Shown one piece after another: positions 22,503 through 31,544 of a stretch of 44,004 bases of DNA (the first letter of the stretch is position 1; each line of letters opens with the position of its first letter). A program made the translations under genes and the position numbers. This DNA is from Haloparvum sedimenti (GTDB lineage: Archaea; Halobacteriota; Halobacteria; Halobacteriales; Haloferacaceae), in assembly GCF_001462205.1 (NCBI RefSeq), contig NZ_LKIR01000135.1, positions 1-44,004 of the forward strand, given 5' to 3'. The notes under the pieces are model-generated. The model ran no database searches, was not told where the DNA came from, and worked only from the letters and a program-made list of their open reading frames with translations.

Positions 22503-23057
22503 ATGCGCGCGTTCTTCTCGGTCGATCTGCCGCCCTCGCTCGCGGACGGCGTCGCGAAGGTTCAGAAATCGCTTGCTGACGCCACGGGGCTCGACCCCGT
22601 CGACCCCGCGGACGCCCACGTTACGCTGGACTTCCTGGGTGACGTGGCGGACGACGAGTACGATGCGGTGATAGAGGCGGGCAGGGAAGCGGTCGAAGCG
22701 GCTGACGTCGGCCCGTTCGAGGTGGCGGTCGGCGGACTCGGCGTCTTCCCCTCGCTCGACTACATCAGCGTCGTCTGGGCCGGCGTGGAGGACGGCGCAG
22801 CCGAGCTCGCGAGGCTCCACGAGGCGCTGGAGTCGCGGACGACCGATCTGGGTTTCGAGCCAGAGGACCACGCGTTCACGCCGCACGTCACGCTCGCGCG
22901 GATGCGGGACGCCCGCGGGAAGGAGCTGGTGCAGAAGGTCGTCCGCGAGACGGACCCCGACGTGGGGCGGTTCGAGGCGACGGAGCTGCGGCTGACGGCC
23001 TCACACCTCACGGACGAGGGGCCGGAGTACGAGACGGTCGAGCGGTTCGAGTTATAA
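22503..23057 (+). CDS. thpR: RNA 2',3'-cyclic phosphodiesterase / 2'-5' RNA ligase family (ThpR/LigT)
   Basis: 184 aa with the two catalytic H-x-T-x motifs of the 2H phosphoesterase superfamily: HVTLDFLG near residue 39 and HVTLARM near residue 126. N-terminal MRAFFSVDLP is the family signature. These enzymes hydrolyse 2',3'-cyclic phosphates to 2'-phosphates and can seal or open 2'-5' linkages in vitro; the biological substrate in archaea is unsettled, with tRNA half molecules proposed. A TATA-like GCTTTATCGG lies 25-35 nt upstream, at the very edge of repeat R2, so the promoter may be shaped by the repeat. Confidence 0.93.
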   Translation: MRAFFSVDLPPSLADGVAKVQKSLADATGLDPVDPADAHVTLDFLGDVADDEYDAVIEAGREAVEAADVGPFEVAVGGLGVFPSLDYISVVWAGVEDGAAELARLHEALESRTTDLGFEPEDHAFTPHVTLARMRDARGKELVQKVVRETDPDVGRFEATELRLTASHLTDEGPEYETVERFEL

Positions 23058-23093
23058 AAGACGGCGGACGCCGAGACGAGTAAGTCGAGTGCG

Positions 23094-24698
23094 CTACTCC
23101 TCGGAGCGACCGTTCGGCTCGTCGAGGACGATCTCGGTCACCTCGACGATCCGGTCGTCCGCGAGCAGGTCGGCGACCGCGTCGTCCGGCACGTCGGAGT
23201 CGAGGTTGTAGACGGTGATCGCCTCGCCGCCGTGGACCTCGCGGGCGTTGTACATCCCCGCGATGTTCACGCCGTGGTCGCCGAGGACGGTGCCGATGAG
23301 GCCGATGACGCCCGGCTCGTCCACGTTGCGCGCGACGAGCATGTGGCCGTACGGCACCGCGTCGACGCGGAAGCCGTCGATGCGGACGATCCGCGGGTCC
23401 TCGCCCGCGAACAGCGTCCCCTCGACGGCCAGCTCCTCGCCGTTCGCGCTCACCGCGACGCGGACGAGGCTCTGGAAGTCCTCGGTCTGGCGCGTCTTCG
23501 ACTCCGTCACCTCGATGCCGCGGTCCTCCGCGAGCTGCGGCGCGTTGACCGCGTTGACCTGCCACTCCAGCGGCTCGAAGACGCCCTTCAGCGCGCTGGC
23601 GGTGACGAGCTCCACGTCCTCCTCGGCGATGTCGCCCTCGTAGGTGACCTCGATGGAGGAGACGCGGCCGTCGAGCAGCTGCGCGGCGACCTTCCCCGCG
23701 GTCTCGGCCACGTCGATGTAGGGCTTGATGCGCGGGAACGCGGTCTCGTCGACGGAGGGCGCGTTCAGCGCGTTGATCACCGGCTCGTCGCGGAACGCGG
23801 CGATGACGGCGTCGGCGGTGTCGGTGGCGACGTTCTCCTGGGCCGCCTCGGTCGAGGCGCCGAGGTGGGGTGTGACGACAACGTCGTCGACGTCGAGCAG
23901 CGGCGAGTCGGGGTCGAGCGGCTCCTCCGCGAAGGAGTCGAGCGCGGCGCCCGCGAGCGTGCCGTCGTCGACCGCCGCCGCGAGCGCGTCCTCGTCGACG
24001 ATGCCGCCGCGCGCGCAGTTGATCAGGTAGCCCCCCTCGAGCTGGGCGAGCTCCTCCTCGCCGATCATCCCCTCGGTCTCGGGCAGCAGCGGGGTGTGGA
24101 TCGTCGCGAAGTCGGCGCGGCCGAGCGCCTCGTGGAGGTCCTCCTCGAGCTCGGCGCCGAGCCGCGCGGCGCGCTCCTCGGAGATGTAGGGGTCGTAGAC
24201 GACGAGATCCATCCCGAGCGAGTCGAGGCGCTTCGCGACCTGCTGGCCGACGCGACCGAGGCCGATGATCGCGAGCGTCTTGTTGTTCACCTCGGTGCCG
24301 AGGTACTCGCCTTTCGCCCACTCCCCGTCGACGAGGCGGCCGTGCGCCTGCGGGATGGAGCGCGCGACCGCGAACGTCATCGCGACGGTGTGCTCGGCGG
24401 CCGCGCGGACGTTCCCCTCCGGCGCGTTGGCGACGATGACGCCGTGGTCGGTCGCCGCCTCGATGTCGATGTTGTCCACGCCGATTCCGGCGCGGCCGAC
24501 GATGACGAGGTCCTCCGCGGCCTCGAACACCTCGCGGGAGACGTCGGTTCCGGACCGGACGATCAGCGCGTTCGCGTCGGCGACCGCGTCGAGCAACGCG
24601 TCACCTTCGACTTCGTAGTCGGTCTCCACCTCGTAGCCCGCCTCGCGGAGTCGGTCCAACCCCGGGTCCGCGATGGGGTCGGTCACGAGTACCTTCAT
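23094..24698 (-). CDS. serA: D-3-phosphoglycerate dehydrogenase
   Basis: 534 aa; the full-length form with catalytic, intervening and ACT domains. It oxidises 3-phosphoglycerate with NAD+ in the first step of serine synthesis. The NAD fold has IIGLGRVGQQVAKRL (about 146-160). Catalytic residues are in INCARGGIVDEDAL (Arg), the Glu about 30 residues on, and VVTPHLGASTEAAQ (His). The ACT domain at the C-terminus (MLVARNVDEPGVIGLIGTVLG) usually binds serine for feedback inhibition. A TATA-like GTTAAC lies about 27 nt upstream. It ends 36 bp from thpR, convergent. Confidence 0.96.
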   Translation of the reverse strand: MKVLVTDPIADPGLDRLREAGYEVETDYEVEGDALLDAVADANALIVRSGTDVSREVFEAAEDLVIVGRAGIGVDNIDIEAATDHGVIVANAPEGNVRAAAEHTVAMTFAVARSIPQAHGRLVDGEWAKGEYLGTEVNNKTLAIIGLGRVGQQVAKRLDSLGMDLVVYDPYISEERAARLGAELEEDLHEALGRADFATIHTPLLPETEGMIGEEELAQLEGGYLINCARGGIVDEDALAAAVDDGTLAGAALDSFAEEPLDPDSPLLDVDDVVVTPHLGASTEAAQENVATDTADAVIAAFRDEPVINALNAPSVDETAFPRIKPYIDVAETAGKVAAQLLDGRVSSIEVTYEGDIAEEDVELVTASALKGVFEPLEWQVNAVNAPQLAEDRGIEVTESKTRQTEDFQSLVRVAVSANGEELAVEGTLFAGEDPRIVRIDGFRVDAVPYGHMLVARNVDEPGVIGLIGTVLGDHGVNIAGMYNAREVHGGEAITVYNLDSDVPDDAVADLLADDRIVEVTEIVLDEPNGRSEE

Positions 24699-24914
24699 AC
24701 TCCGAGCAACCGGCGGCGCGGGGTTAACGCTTTCCTCATCGCGCCGTTTTGCCGGGCGGTTCGATCCTCATTCGTGCGTATCAAACCCCTTCACTTCGAC
24801 TGGAACCACCGTATTCGTGACTACACTATCGGTGGCTCGGTGATCCGCCCTCGGTCCGACTGTGATCGCCGGTCCGGGCTGGTCCCTTTTGTCGCACGGC
24901 GCGCAACTACGACC
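24699..24914. other. Divergent promoter gap between serA and the CBS membrane protein gene
   Basis: It holds the serA promoter at the left and a TATA-like CCTTTTGTC near 24885 for the rightward gene. The stretch 24765-24840 is noticeably richer in A and T than the surroundings and keeps a short open frame, but no start with promoter or recognisable protein is seen; it may be a decayed fragment. Confidence 0.4.
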
Positions 24915-26204
24915 ATGAGTCTCACCGTCAGCCTGCTCGGGATCGCGGCCATCGTGCTGTTGACCGCGATCAGCGCGTTCTTCTCCAGCAGCGAACTCGC
25001 GGTCTTCTCCGTGGCGAAGCACCGCCTCGACGCGGTCGTGGCGGCCGACGTGCCGGGCGCGGCGGCGTTGGCCGCGCTCCGAGCGGACCCGCACCGCTTC
25101 CTCGTGACCGTCCTCGTGAGCAACAACGTCGCCAACATCGCCGCGGCGTCGGTCGCGACCGCGGTGCTCGTCCAGTACCTCCCCGCCTCGCAGGCGGCGA
25201 CGGGGTCGACCGTGGTCACGAGCTTCTTCGTCATCGTCTTCGGCGAGATCGCGCCGAAGTCGTACGCGGTCGCCAACGCCGAGCGGCACGCCCTCCGCGT
25301 GGCGCGGCCGATCCGGGTCATTCAGCGCCTCATCCGGCCCGTGCTGTTCGTCTTCGAAGTGACGACCGCGGCCGTGAACCGGCTGACGGGCGGCGAGGGC
25401 GAGATCGAGTCGTACGTCACCCGCGAGGAGATCGAGACGCTCGTGATCTCCGGGCAGGACGCCGGCGCGCTCGACGCCACGGAGGGCGCGATGATCCGCG
25501 GCGTGCTCGACTTAGAGGAGATGACCGTCCGGGGGATCATGGTCCCGCGGACGGACATGGTCGCCGCCCCCGTCGACGCCTCGCTCGACGAGGTGATCGA
25601 CGCGGGGGCCCGAGAGGGCGTGACCCGACTGCCGGTGTACGGCGAGAACCGCGACGACGTGGTCGGGATCGCGGACATCCGGGACGCGCTGACCGCCCGC
25701 GAGGAGGGGGCGAACCTCGAGTCGGTCCTCAGGGAGCCGCGGTTCGTCCCGGAGACGAAGCCCGTCGACGAGCTCCTCGCGGAGATGCGCGCGACGGGCG
25801 CGGGGCTGGTGCTCGCGGTCGACGAGTTCGGCGCCGTCACCGGACTGGTGACGCTGGAGGACGTGCTGGAGGAGGTGGTCGGCGAGATCGTCGGTCGCGG
25901 CGAGACGCAGGCGGTCCGCGTCGCCGGGGACGGCGCCGCGGTCGTTCGCGGCTGGGCGACGGTCGGTCACGTCAACGAGACGCTCGGCACCGACCTCCCC
26001 GTGGAAGCCGGCTTCGAGACGGTCGCCGGCCTGATCCACCACCACCTCGGACGAATCGCGGAGGCCGGCGCCCGCGTCGAGCTCGCGGACGCCACGCTGG
26101 AGGTGGTCGAGGCGAGCGGCACGCGGATCAAGCGAGTGCGCGTGATCCGGAACGACGAGGCGATCGCCGGGGCGGAGAGCGGGGAGGGAGAAGCGGGCGT
26201 CTGA
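24915..26204 (+). CDS. CNNM/CorC (HlyC) family membrane protein with CBS pair
   Basis: 429 aa. Residues 1-175 are a DUF21/CNNM membrane domain with about four transmembrane segments (VSLLGIAAIVLLTAISAFFS, SSSELAVFSVAKHRL, STVVTSFFVIVFGEIAPKSYA). Two CBS domains follow (MVPRTDMVAAPVDASLDEV near 215-230; LAEMRATGAGLVLAVDEFGAV near 290). A CorC_HlyC domain closes the chain (DLPVEAGFETVAGLIHHHLG). The family is linked to Mg2+ or Co2+ export and ion homeostasis; substrate here is not shown. ATG 24915 gives the standard N-terminus and is followed by a proper first membrane helix. Confidence 0.93.
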   Translation: MSLTVSLLGIAAIVLLTAISAFFSSSELAVFSVAKHRLDAVVAADVPGAAALAALRADPHRFLVTVLVSNNVANIAAASVATAVLVQYLPASQAATGSTVVTSFFVIVFGEIAPKSYAVANAERHALRVARPIRVIQRLIRPVLFVFEVTTAAVNRLTGGEGEIESYVTREEIETLVISGQDAGALDATEGAMIRGVLDLEEMTVRGIMVPRTDMVAAPVDASLDEVIDAGAREGVTRLPVYGENRDDVVGIADIRDALTAREEGANLESVLREPRFVPETKPVDELLAEMRATGAGLVLAVDEFGAVTGLVTLEDVLEEVVGEIVGRGETQAVRVAGDGAAVVRGWATVGHVNETLGTDLPVEAGFETVAGLIHHHLGRIAEAGARVELADATLEVVEASGTRIKRVRVIRNDEAIAGAESGEGEAGV

Positions 26205-26248
26205 GGCCCCGCCACACCTGCGTCTCCGCGTTCGGTCCGCCGCGGAAG

Positions 26249-26322
26249 TGGGCTTGGGCGGGTTCGAACCGCCGACCTCAGCCTTGTAAAGGCCGCGTCA
26301 TGACCAGCTAGACCACAAGCCC
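26249..26322 (-). tRNA. tRNA-Val(UAC)
   Basis: A 74-nt cloverleaf: acceptor GGGCTTG/CAAGCCC with discriminator A, anticodon stem CGGCC/GGCTG (one G-T pair), loop TTTACAA with anticodon TAC, and T stem GGCGG/CCGCC. No intron and no encoded CCA. It lies 45 bp after the CBS protein gene, on the other strand. Confidence 0.95.
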
Positions 26323-26433
26323 GCATCGTTCCGAAGCGCTCCCGCGGGCAAAACGGTTTCCCATCCGGACAGCGGCCGCGGCGGCTCTCCGCTCGCCGAC
26401 CGCGGACCGGTCTTCACCTGCGGCGCAACCGCT

Positions 26434-26940
26434 ATGCCTCGCCCCCTCCGAGTCGCGGGCGTGAACCGCCGTCACCTCGTCGCGGCCGCGGGCCTGCTGC
26501 TCGCGGTCCTGATCGTCGTCGCGTGGGCCAACCCCGCGCTGCTGATCGTCGGGTACGAGGAGGCGACCGTGACGGTGGCCGACGACGAGTCGGGCGCGAC
26601 CCTCGCGAGCGTCGACGCCCGCGTCGCGGACGGGCCGGTGAAGCAGTACGTCGGCCTCTCCGCGACCGAGTCGCTGGCTCCCGATGAGGGGATGCTGTTC
26701 GTCCACGACGAGCCGGCCGAGCGCGCGTACGTGATGCGGGAGATGGCCTTCGCCATCGACATCCTGTTCGTGGACGCGGACGGCGAGGTGACCGAGATCC
26801 ACCGCGGGGCCGCGCCCGAGGGCCCTCCCTACACGCGCTACGAGGGAGAGGGGCTGTACGTGCTGGAGGTCCGGGCCGGGTACGCCGACGAGCACGGTAT
26901 CGAGGTCGGCGACGAGGTGCGGATCGAGCGAGCGGACTGA
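26434..26940 (+). CDS. DUF192 family protein, membrane anchored
   Basis: 168 aa from ATG 26434; GTG 26461 (VNRRHLVAAAG) is an alternative. One hydrophobic segment (RHLVAAAGLLLAVLIVVAWA, about residues 13-32) is a signal anchor, so the rest should face outside. The DUF192 domain is clear: ARVADGPVKQYVGLSATESL, EGMLFVHDEPAERAYVMREM, FAIDILFVDADGEV, and a final VLEVRAGYADEHGIEVGDEV. The molecular function of DUF192 is unknown. It follows the tRNA-Val gene on the opposite strand and precedes degenerate repeat R3. Confidence 0.9.
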   Translation: MPRPLRVAGVNRRHLVAAAGLLLAVLIVVAWANPALLIVGYEEATVTVADDESGATLASVDARVADGPVKQYVGLSATESLAPDEGMLFVHDEPAERAYVMREMAFAIDILFVDADGEVTEIHRGAAPEGPPYTRYEGEGLYVLEVRAGYADEHGIEVGDEVRIERAD

Positions 26941-26976
26941 CGATAGCGATCGGGTTCCGTGCCCGTCTTCGTCGTC

Positions 26977-27060
26977 GATCCTGCTGCGTGGGACAGCACG
27001 GTTCGGAACCCTCTGCCGAGTCAAGCGGACTGCTCCGTTCAGTCCTCCCTCGCACGGCAC
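26977..27060 (-). repeat. Degenerate R1/R2-family repeat R3
   Basis: In the orientation of R2. Reading the plus strand, GATCCTGCTGCGTGGGACAGCA corresponds to the R-family terminal hairpin (TGCTG at 26982-26986, CAGCA at 26994-26998), and CTGCTCCGTTCAGTCCTCCC to the family block GCCCCTTTCAGTCCCACCCC. The stem is intact while the loop and flanks have drifted. Confidence 0.55.
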
Positions 27061-27069
27061 CGCGACCGC

Positions 27070-27135
27070 AATCGCCCCTCAACTGCCCCGAAATGGCCCT
27101 CCAACTGCCCCGCAATCGCCCCTCAAACCCCCCGA
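27070..27135 (+). repeat. Three 22-bp direct repeats
   Basis: Units at 27070-27091, 27092-27113 and 27114-27135 follow the pattern AATSGCCCTC-AACTGCCCCG with a few differences. The period of 22 is not a multiple of three, so this is not a coding repeat. It adjoins R3; it may have formed by slippage. Confidence 0.7.
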
Positions 27136-27370
27136 GACCCTCGTGATCACCCGATGACCGTCCCGCTTCACCCGGACGTTTTTCAGCGATCGGGAGCGAC
27201 TCCCGCCGTGAATGCGGCGTGACCGTGGAGCGTGTGGCGCATCGTTCCGCTGGCTGTCCACCGCCGGTGTGCGCGCCGGCGCGCCCGCGTTTGCGGGGGC
27301 GCTGGCGCTCGTGACCGGGCGCGTTCGCGGAACCGACCGCTTATGATGCGCCGGGCCGTGAGCGTGGACA

Positions 27371-29221
27371 ATGACCGACCCCGACACGACAGTGACGCGG
27401 CTCTTCGGTGGGCCGGGGAGCGGGAAGACCACGGCCCTCCTCGACCGCGTGGAGTCCATTCTGGAGGACGGCGACGCCGAGGTTCGCGACGTGCTCGTCG
27501 TCTCCTACACCCGGGCCGCGGCCGCGGAGATCCGCGAGCGGCTCGCGGAGCGACTCGACATCTCGCCGCGGAGCCTGCAGGGCAACGTGGCGACGATGCA
27601 CGCGAAGGCGTACGAACTGCTCGACCTCTCGCGCGGCGACGTGGTCGGCGAGGACGACAAGGGCGACTTCTGTGAGGAGTTCGGGATCGAGTTCGAGGAC
27701 GAGTACGGCGGCGCCGGCCGCCGGACCGCCCGCTCGACGACCATCGGCAACAAGATCATCGCCACCTCCCAGTGGCTCCAGCGGACGAAACGCGACGTGG
27801 CCGACTGGTACGACGTTCCCTTCCAGTGGAACGTCGAGGAAGTCCGGCTCCCGCCGGAGGAGGACCCCAACGCCCAGGAGGGGAACAAGTACACGCCGAC
27901 GTGGCCCTCCGACGACGACCGCATCGACGTGCCCGAGGCGATCCGTGCGTGGCGCGCCTACAAGGGGGATCACGGGCTGGTCGGCTTCGCGGACATGCTC
28001 GAGCGCGTGAAGCAGCGCTCGCTCGTCCCGAACGTCGACTACCTCGTCATCGACGAGTTCCAGGACATCACCACGCTCCAGTATGAGGTGTACGAGGAGT
28101 GGCGCCCGCACGTCGAGAAGGCGCTGATCGCCGGCGACGACGACCAGGTCGTCTACGCGTGGCAGGGCGCGGACCCCGACCTCCTGCTCGACACGCCGGT
28201 CGACGAGGACGTGATCCTCCCGAACTCCTACCGGCTCCCCTCCGACATCCTCAACGTCGTCAACGCGGAGATCCGCCACATCGACAAGCGACAGGAGAAG
28301 GACCTCAAGCCGCGCAAGGAGGGCGGCGTCGTGGAGGGGATCGAGAGCCCCTCGATGATCGAGTTAGTGCGCAACGTCCGGTACACCGTCGACGACGACG
28401 AGGGCAGCCTGATGATCCTCTTCCGGGCGCGCTACCAGCTGTTCGACTTCATGGACGAGTTCATCGACTACGGCATCCCGTTCACCCTGCTGACGGACGG
28501 CCGGATGTGGACCGACCGCCTGCGCGACTACGTCCACGCGGTCGAGAAGTACGAGGCCGAGGAGCCGGTGAACGGACTCGAAGCGCGCCGGCTCGCGGAC
28601 ATGCTCCAGGAGTCCGCCTTCGGGACCAACGAGCGGGACGACTTCTACGACTTCCTGGAGGACCGCGAGGACAACGCCGGCGTCGACGACGCCGCGGAGT
28701 TCGAGGTAACCGCCGACGAGCTGAAAGAGTACGCGCCGTTCATGCCCGACACGGCGAGCGCCAGCGACATGGTGCGGAAGGTGACGAGCTTCCAGCGCAA
28801 CTCGATGGAGGCGTACTTCGACGGCGACTACCGCGACGCGGACCCCGACCGCGTCCGCGTCGGCACCATCCACTCCGCGAAGGGTCGCGAGGCCGACCAC
28901 GTGTTCGTCTCGACGGACCTCACCGAGAAGGTGGTCGAGCAGATGGCCGCGACCGTCGACGACCCCGCGGCCGTCGAGGGCGTCGAGGAGTTCACCAAGA
29001 CCACCAGCCCGGTCCCCATCCTCACCGACAACGAGCGCCGCGTCTTCTACGTCGGCATGTCGCGGGCCCGCGAGCGACTCGTCCTGCTTGAGAACCTGAT
29101 CAACGGGGCGCCGACGCTCCCCGTCAGCGTCCTGTTGTTCAACGAGCGACGGGAGGAGCCGGTACAGGAGCTGATCGACGAGGTACAGGAGGAACTGGCG
29201 GTCCCGGAACCGGAGCCGTGA
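27371..29221 (+). CDS. UvrD/Rep-type superfamily 1 DNA helicase
   Basis: 616 aa. Motifs in order: Walker A GGPGSGKTT (13-21), motif Ia VVSYTRAAAAEIRERL, Walker B DYLVIDEFQDITT, motif III AGDDDQVVYAWQGAD, motif IV-type RARYQLFDFMDE, motif V GTIHSAKGREADHVFV, and motif VI RVFYVGMSRARERLV. The protein is shorter than bacterial UvrD/PcrA (about 720 aa) because 1B/2B insertions are reduced, as is usual for haloarchaeal members. It should unwind DNA 3' to 5' with ATP, in repair or replication restart; the exact pathway is not known. Its stop overlaps the GTG start of the next gene by 4 nt. Confidence 0.94.
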   Translation: MTDPDTTVTRLFGGPGSGKTTALLDRVESILEDGDAEVRDVLVVSYTRAAAAEIRERLAERLDISPRSLQGNVATMHAKAYELLDLSRGDVVGEDDKGDFCEEFGIEFEDEYGGAGRRTARSTTIGNKIIATSQWLQRTKRDVADWYDVPFQWNVEEVRLPPEEDPNAQEGNKYTPTWPSDDDRIDVPEAIRAWRAYKGDHGLVGFADMLERVKQRSLVPNVDYLVIDEFQDITTLQYEVYEEWRPHVEKALIAGDDDQVVYAWQGADPDLLLDTPVDEDVILPNSYRLPSDILNVVNAEIRHIDKRQEKDLKPRKEGGVVEGIESPSMIELVRNVRYTVDDDEGSLMILFRARYQLFDFMDEFIDYGIPFTLLTDGRMWTDRLRDYVHAVEKYEAEEPVNGLEARRLADMLQESAFGTNERDDFYDFLEDREDNAGVDDAAEFEVTADELKEYAPFMPDTASASDMVRKVTSFQRNSMEAYFDGDYRDADPDRVRVGTIHSAKGREADHVFVSTDLTEKVVEQMAATVDDPAAVEGVEEFTKTTSPVPILTDNERRVFYVGMSRARERLVLLENLINGAPTLPVSVLLFNERREEPVQELIDEVQEELAVPEPEP

Positions 29222-30519
29222 GCGAGGGGAACGATGCGGCCGGCGACGACCGGCCCGCGAGCAACCGCTCAACACCGGGACGGGAGCCTGCCGACGCTCG
29301 ACCGCGCCCCGACGCGCCGCCGACCGACCTGCGGTTTCTGCGCGACGCGCTGGCGGCCGCGGGAGCGGACGCGTTCGTCGCGGTCGGCGATCGCTTCGAC
29401 GACGACCTGCGCTACCTCGCCCGCTTTTCGGGACCGGACCGCGACTTCGCGCTCGTCGTGACCTCGGAGACCGCGACCCTGTGTGCGCCGGCGCTGTTCG
29501 GCGAACAGGCGGAGCGGGAGTTCGCGGCCGCCGCGCCTCCGGTCGAATCGACCGACCTCGACCGACGCGTGGAGACGGCGACCGCCGGCGACCCGGCCGG
29601 CGAGCGCGCGGCCGCGGTCGTGACCGATCAGGCCGGCGAGGGGAGCGCGGTGTTGGTCCCGCAGTCGATCCCCCACGACGCCGCGGTGTATCTGGAGCAG
29701 GCCGGACACGCGATCACGTCCACGGACGCGGTCGCGGACGCCCGCGAGCGGAAGGCCCCGGACGAGATCGAGTGCCTGCGGCGCGTCCAGCGTGCGACCA
29801 CCCGCGGGATGGCGCGCGCGGAGACGGTCCTCGCGGAGAGCGAAGTCAGTAGCGGACCGGGATCGGACCGGAACGACGAGGCCCCCGTCCTCGTCTGGGA
29901 GGGCGGTCCGCTCTCGACGGAGCGCCTGCGCCGACAGGTGAACGCGACGCTCGCCGCCTACGGCGTCCGCGACGCCGGCAACACGGTGATCGGCGCCGGT
30001 CCCTCCGCGGCGGACCTCCACTACACCGGCGTCGACCTCGTGCGCCCCGGTGAGACGGTGCTTCTGGACATCTCGCCGCGTGGGCCGCACGGCTACTACG
30101 GCGACATGACGCGGACGTTCGTCGTCCAGGGCGAGGGCGGGTGGGAGCGCCGCGCGTACGTCGCGGTGCGGGCCGCCCGCGAGGCGGCGCTCGCGGAGGT
30201 CGAACCGGGCGCGTCGGCCGCGACGGTCCACGAGGAGGCGGCCGCCGAGCTCGCGGCGCACGGCTTCGACCCGGCAGCGGGCGAGGGGGAGGCGGGCTTC
30301 ACGCACGGCACCGGCCACGGCGTCGGCGTCTCGCTACACGAGGGGCCGTCGCTCTCAGCGAACACCGAGCTACGCCCGGGCCACGTCGTCACGGTCGAAC
30401 CGGGCGTCTACGACCCGGCGACCGGCGGCGTGCGGCTGGAGGACCTGGTCGCCGTCACCGAGGACGGCTACGAGATCCTCCACGAGTACCCCCTCGGAAG
30501 CGTTCCGGAGCGGCGGTAG
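29218..30519 (+). CDS. M24 family metallopeptidase (Xaa-Pro peptidase-like)
   Basis: 433 aa from a GTG that overlaps the helicase stop (GTGA). After a disordered 40-residue N-terminus comes a creatinase-like N domain and then the pita-bread catalytic fold with all five metal ligands: the two Asp in LLDISPRGPHGYYGDMTRT, His in THGTGHGVG, Glu in TVEPGVYDP and Glu in GVRLEDLV. It likely trims Xaa-Pro dipeptides or N-terminal residues using two divalent metals. The link to the helicase seems to be transcriptional only. Some frames on the opposite strand here are long but are GC artefacts. Confidence 0.93.
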   Translation: MSEGNDAAGDDRPASNRSTPGREPADARPRPDAPPTDLRFLRDALAAAGADAFVAVGDRFDDDLRYLARFSGPDRDFALVVTSETATLCAPALFGEQAEREFAAAAPPVESTDLDRRVETATAGDPAGERAAAVVTDQAGEGSAVLVPQSIPHDAAVYLEQAGHAITSTDAVADARERKAPDEIECLRRVQRATTRGMARAETVLAESEVSSGPGSDRNDEAPVLVWEGGPLSTERLRRQVNATLAAYGVRDAGNTVIGAGPSAADLHYTGVDLVRPGETVLLDISPRGPHGYYGDMTRTFVVQGEGGWERRAYVAVRAAREAALAEVEPGASAATVHEEAAAELAAHGFDPAAGEGEAGFTHGTGHGVGVSLHEGPSLSANTELRPGHVVTVEPGVYDPATGGVRLEDLVAVTEDGYEILHEYPLGSVPERR

Positions 30520-30562
30520 CGATCGCGGATCGGCTCCTCCGTCGCCGGCACACGACGGTCGT

Positions 30563-31489
30563 CTACCGTCGGTCCTCTCGACGCTCGATCCGGTAGTCGA
30601 TCCGGAGGAACGTCGCGCCGAGGACCCACATCTCGTGCGTCGCGGAGAGCGGCGCGTCCGCGGCGAGCCCCTCGTTCCCGCCGGTTGCGTCGCTGTCCGC
30701 CCGGCGCACCACGAACCGCTGGCCGACCGGGAGCCGGAACGCGCCGACCGGCGTGACCAGAAATAGGCCAGGATCGCCGCCGCCCTCGGTCGTCCACTCG
30801 ACCGCGTCCTCGCGATCGGAGCTCTCGGCGCCGTCGTCTCCGGCCCCGTCCACGTTCCGCGGGCGGAGGACAGTCGAGAGGTTTCCGCCCGGTAGCGGGA
30901 CCGCGACGTTGACGAACCGCTCGCCGTCGGCCTCGTGAGCACCGTAAAGCGCGACGAAGACCGCCTCGCCCGCGACGTTCTCGCGGACCCAGCCGCGCAC
31001 CTCCTCGCGCGGGTCCCCCGGCACGTCGACCGCGACGAAGCGCCCGCGGAGCGGCCGCCAGCCCGACCCGCCGCCGGGGAGGTTGAGCTGGCGGATCCGG
31101 CTCGTGACCGGTCCGACGAGGCGCGCGCCGAGCCGGAAGCCGCGACCCCAGCGCACGCGGTAGGTCATCCGGTAGTCGCCGGTCCGCTCGTAGAACGCCC
31201 GCACCGCGGGCGCGACCGCGTCGGGGTCGAAGGAGGGGCGCGCGAACGCGCCGAGGTCGTCGAGTTCGCCCGCCGGCGTCGGCGCGTCCGGGTCGACGTA
31301 GCCGGCCCGGCGGAGGAAGTCGCTCCCGACGTACCCCCCTGCCCGGACCGGTGAGAAGGGGATCCCCCGCGCGCCGCGGCGTGCCCGTCGAAGAAGGTCG
31401 ACCAGCGCGAGCAGGACCGCGGCGAGCGGGTTGCGCTTCAGCACGCGGCCGACGAGCCAGACCCGGACGAACCGCGAAACGCGTCCCAT
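30563..31489 (-). CDS. Conserved haloarchaeal protein of unknown function
   Basis: 308 aa. The N-terminal ~45 residues are basic with a hydrophobic stretch (NPLAAVLLALVDLLRRARRG), possibly a membrane-associated helix. The remainder looks like a soluble alpha/beta domain: YERTGDYRMTYRVRWGRGF, GWRPLRGRFVAVDVPGDP, VFVALYGAHEADGERFVNVAVPLPGGN, LGATFLRIDYRIE. No catalytic motif is recognised. It is transcribed away from ridA; a TATA-like CTTAAC lies 26-27 nt before its ATG and may be shared by both genes. Confidence 0.8.
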   Translation of the reverse strand: MGRVSRFVRVWLVGRVLKRNPLAAVLLALVDLLRRARRGARGIPFSPVRAGGYVGSDFLRRAGYVDPDAPTPAGELDDLGAFARPSFDPDAVAPAVRAFYERTGDYRMTYRVRWGRGFRLGARLVGPVTSRIRQLNLPGGGSGWRPLRGRFVAVDVPGDPREEVRGWVRENVAGEAVFVALYGAHEADGERFVNVAVPLPGGNLSTVLRPRNVDGAGDDGAESSDREDAVEWTTEGGGDPGLFLVTPVGAFRLPVGQRFVVRRADSDATGGNEGLAADAPLSATHEMWVLGATFLRIDYRIERREDRR

Positions 31490-31510
31490 ACCGGCGGGCG
31501 GTCCCGCACA

Positions 31511-31520
31511 CAGTTAAGTG
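31511..31520. promoter_or_regulatory. Candidate shared bidirectional TATA box
   Basis: CAGTTAAGTG lies between the divergent starts at 31489 (minus) and 31545 (plus). The core GTTAAG/CTTAAC is centred about 26.5 nt from one ATG and 29.5 nt from the other, in the range for leaderless transcripts on both sides. No other AT-rich tract exists in the 55-nt gap. Confidence 0.55.
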
Positions 31521-31544
31521 ATCGCGGGCGGCAGTTCGCGGCGT

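Larger units (their letters stand above)
26941..27370. other. 430-nt gap with degenerate repeat R3 and uvrD-like promoter
   Basis: It contains R3 and a 22-bp tandem repeat (separate entries). The right end has a TATA-like GCTTATGATG near 27340 for the helicase gene. In the middle (27225-27310) a GC-rich, Arg-rich open stretch has no recognisable product. Confidence 0.5.

Noticed and set aside
23232-24900. Very long plus-strand frame (with 24915-26204, 990 codons in all)
   Set aside because: The first half is antisense to serA and meaningless in composition. Only the last 429 codons, from ATG 24915, are the real CBS membrane protein.
27232-27675. Plus-strand frame over the start of the UvrD-like gene
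   Set aside because: Arg-rich shadow frame; the helicase frame has all seven motifs and a TATA-like element at the right distance.
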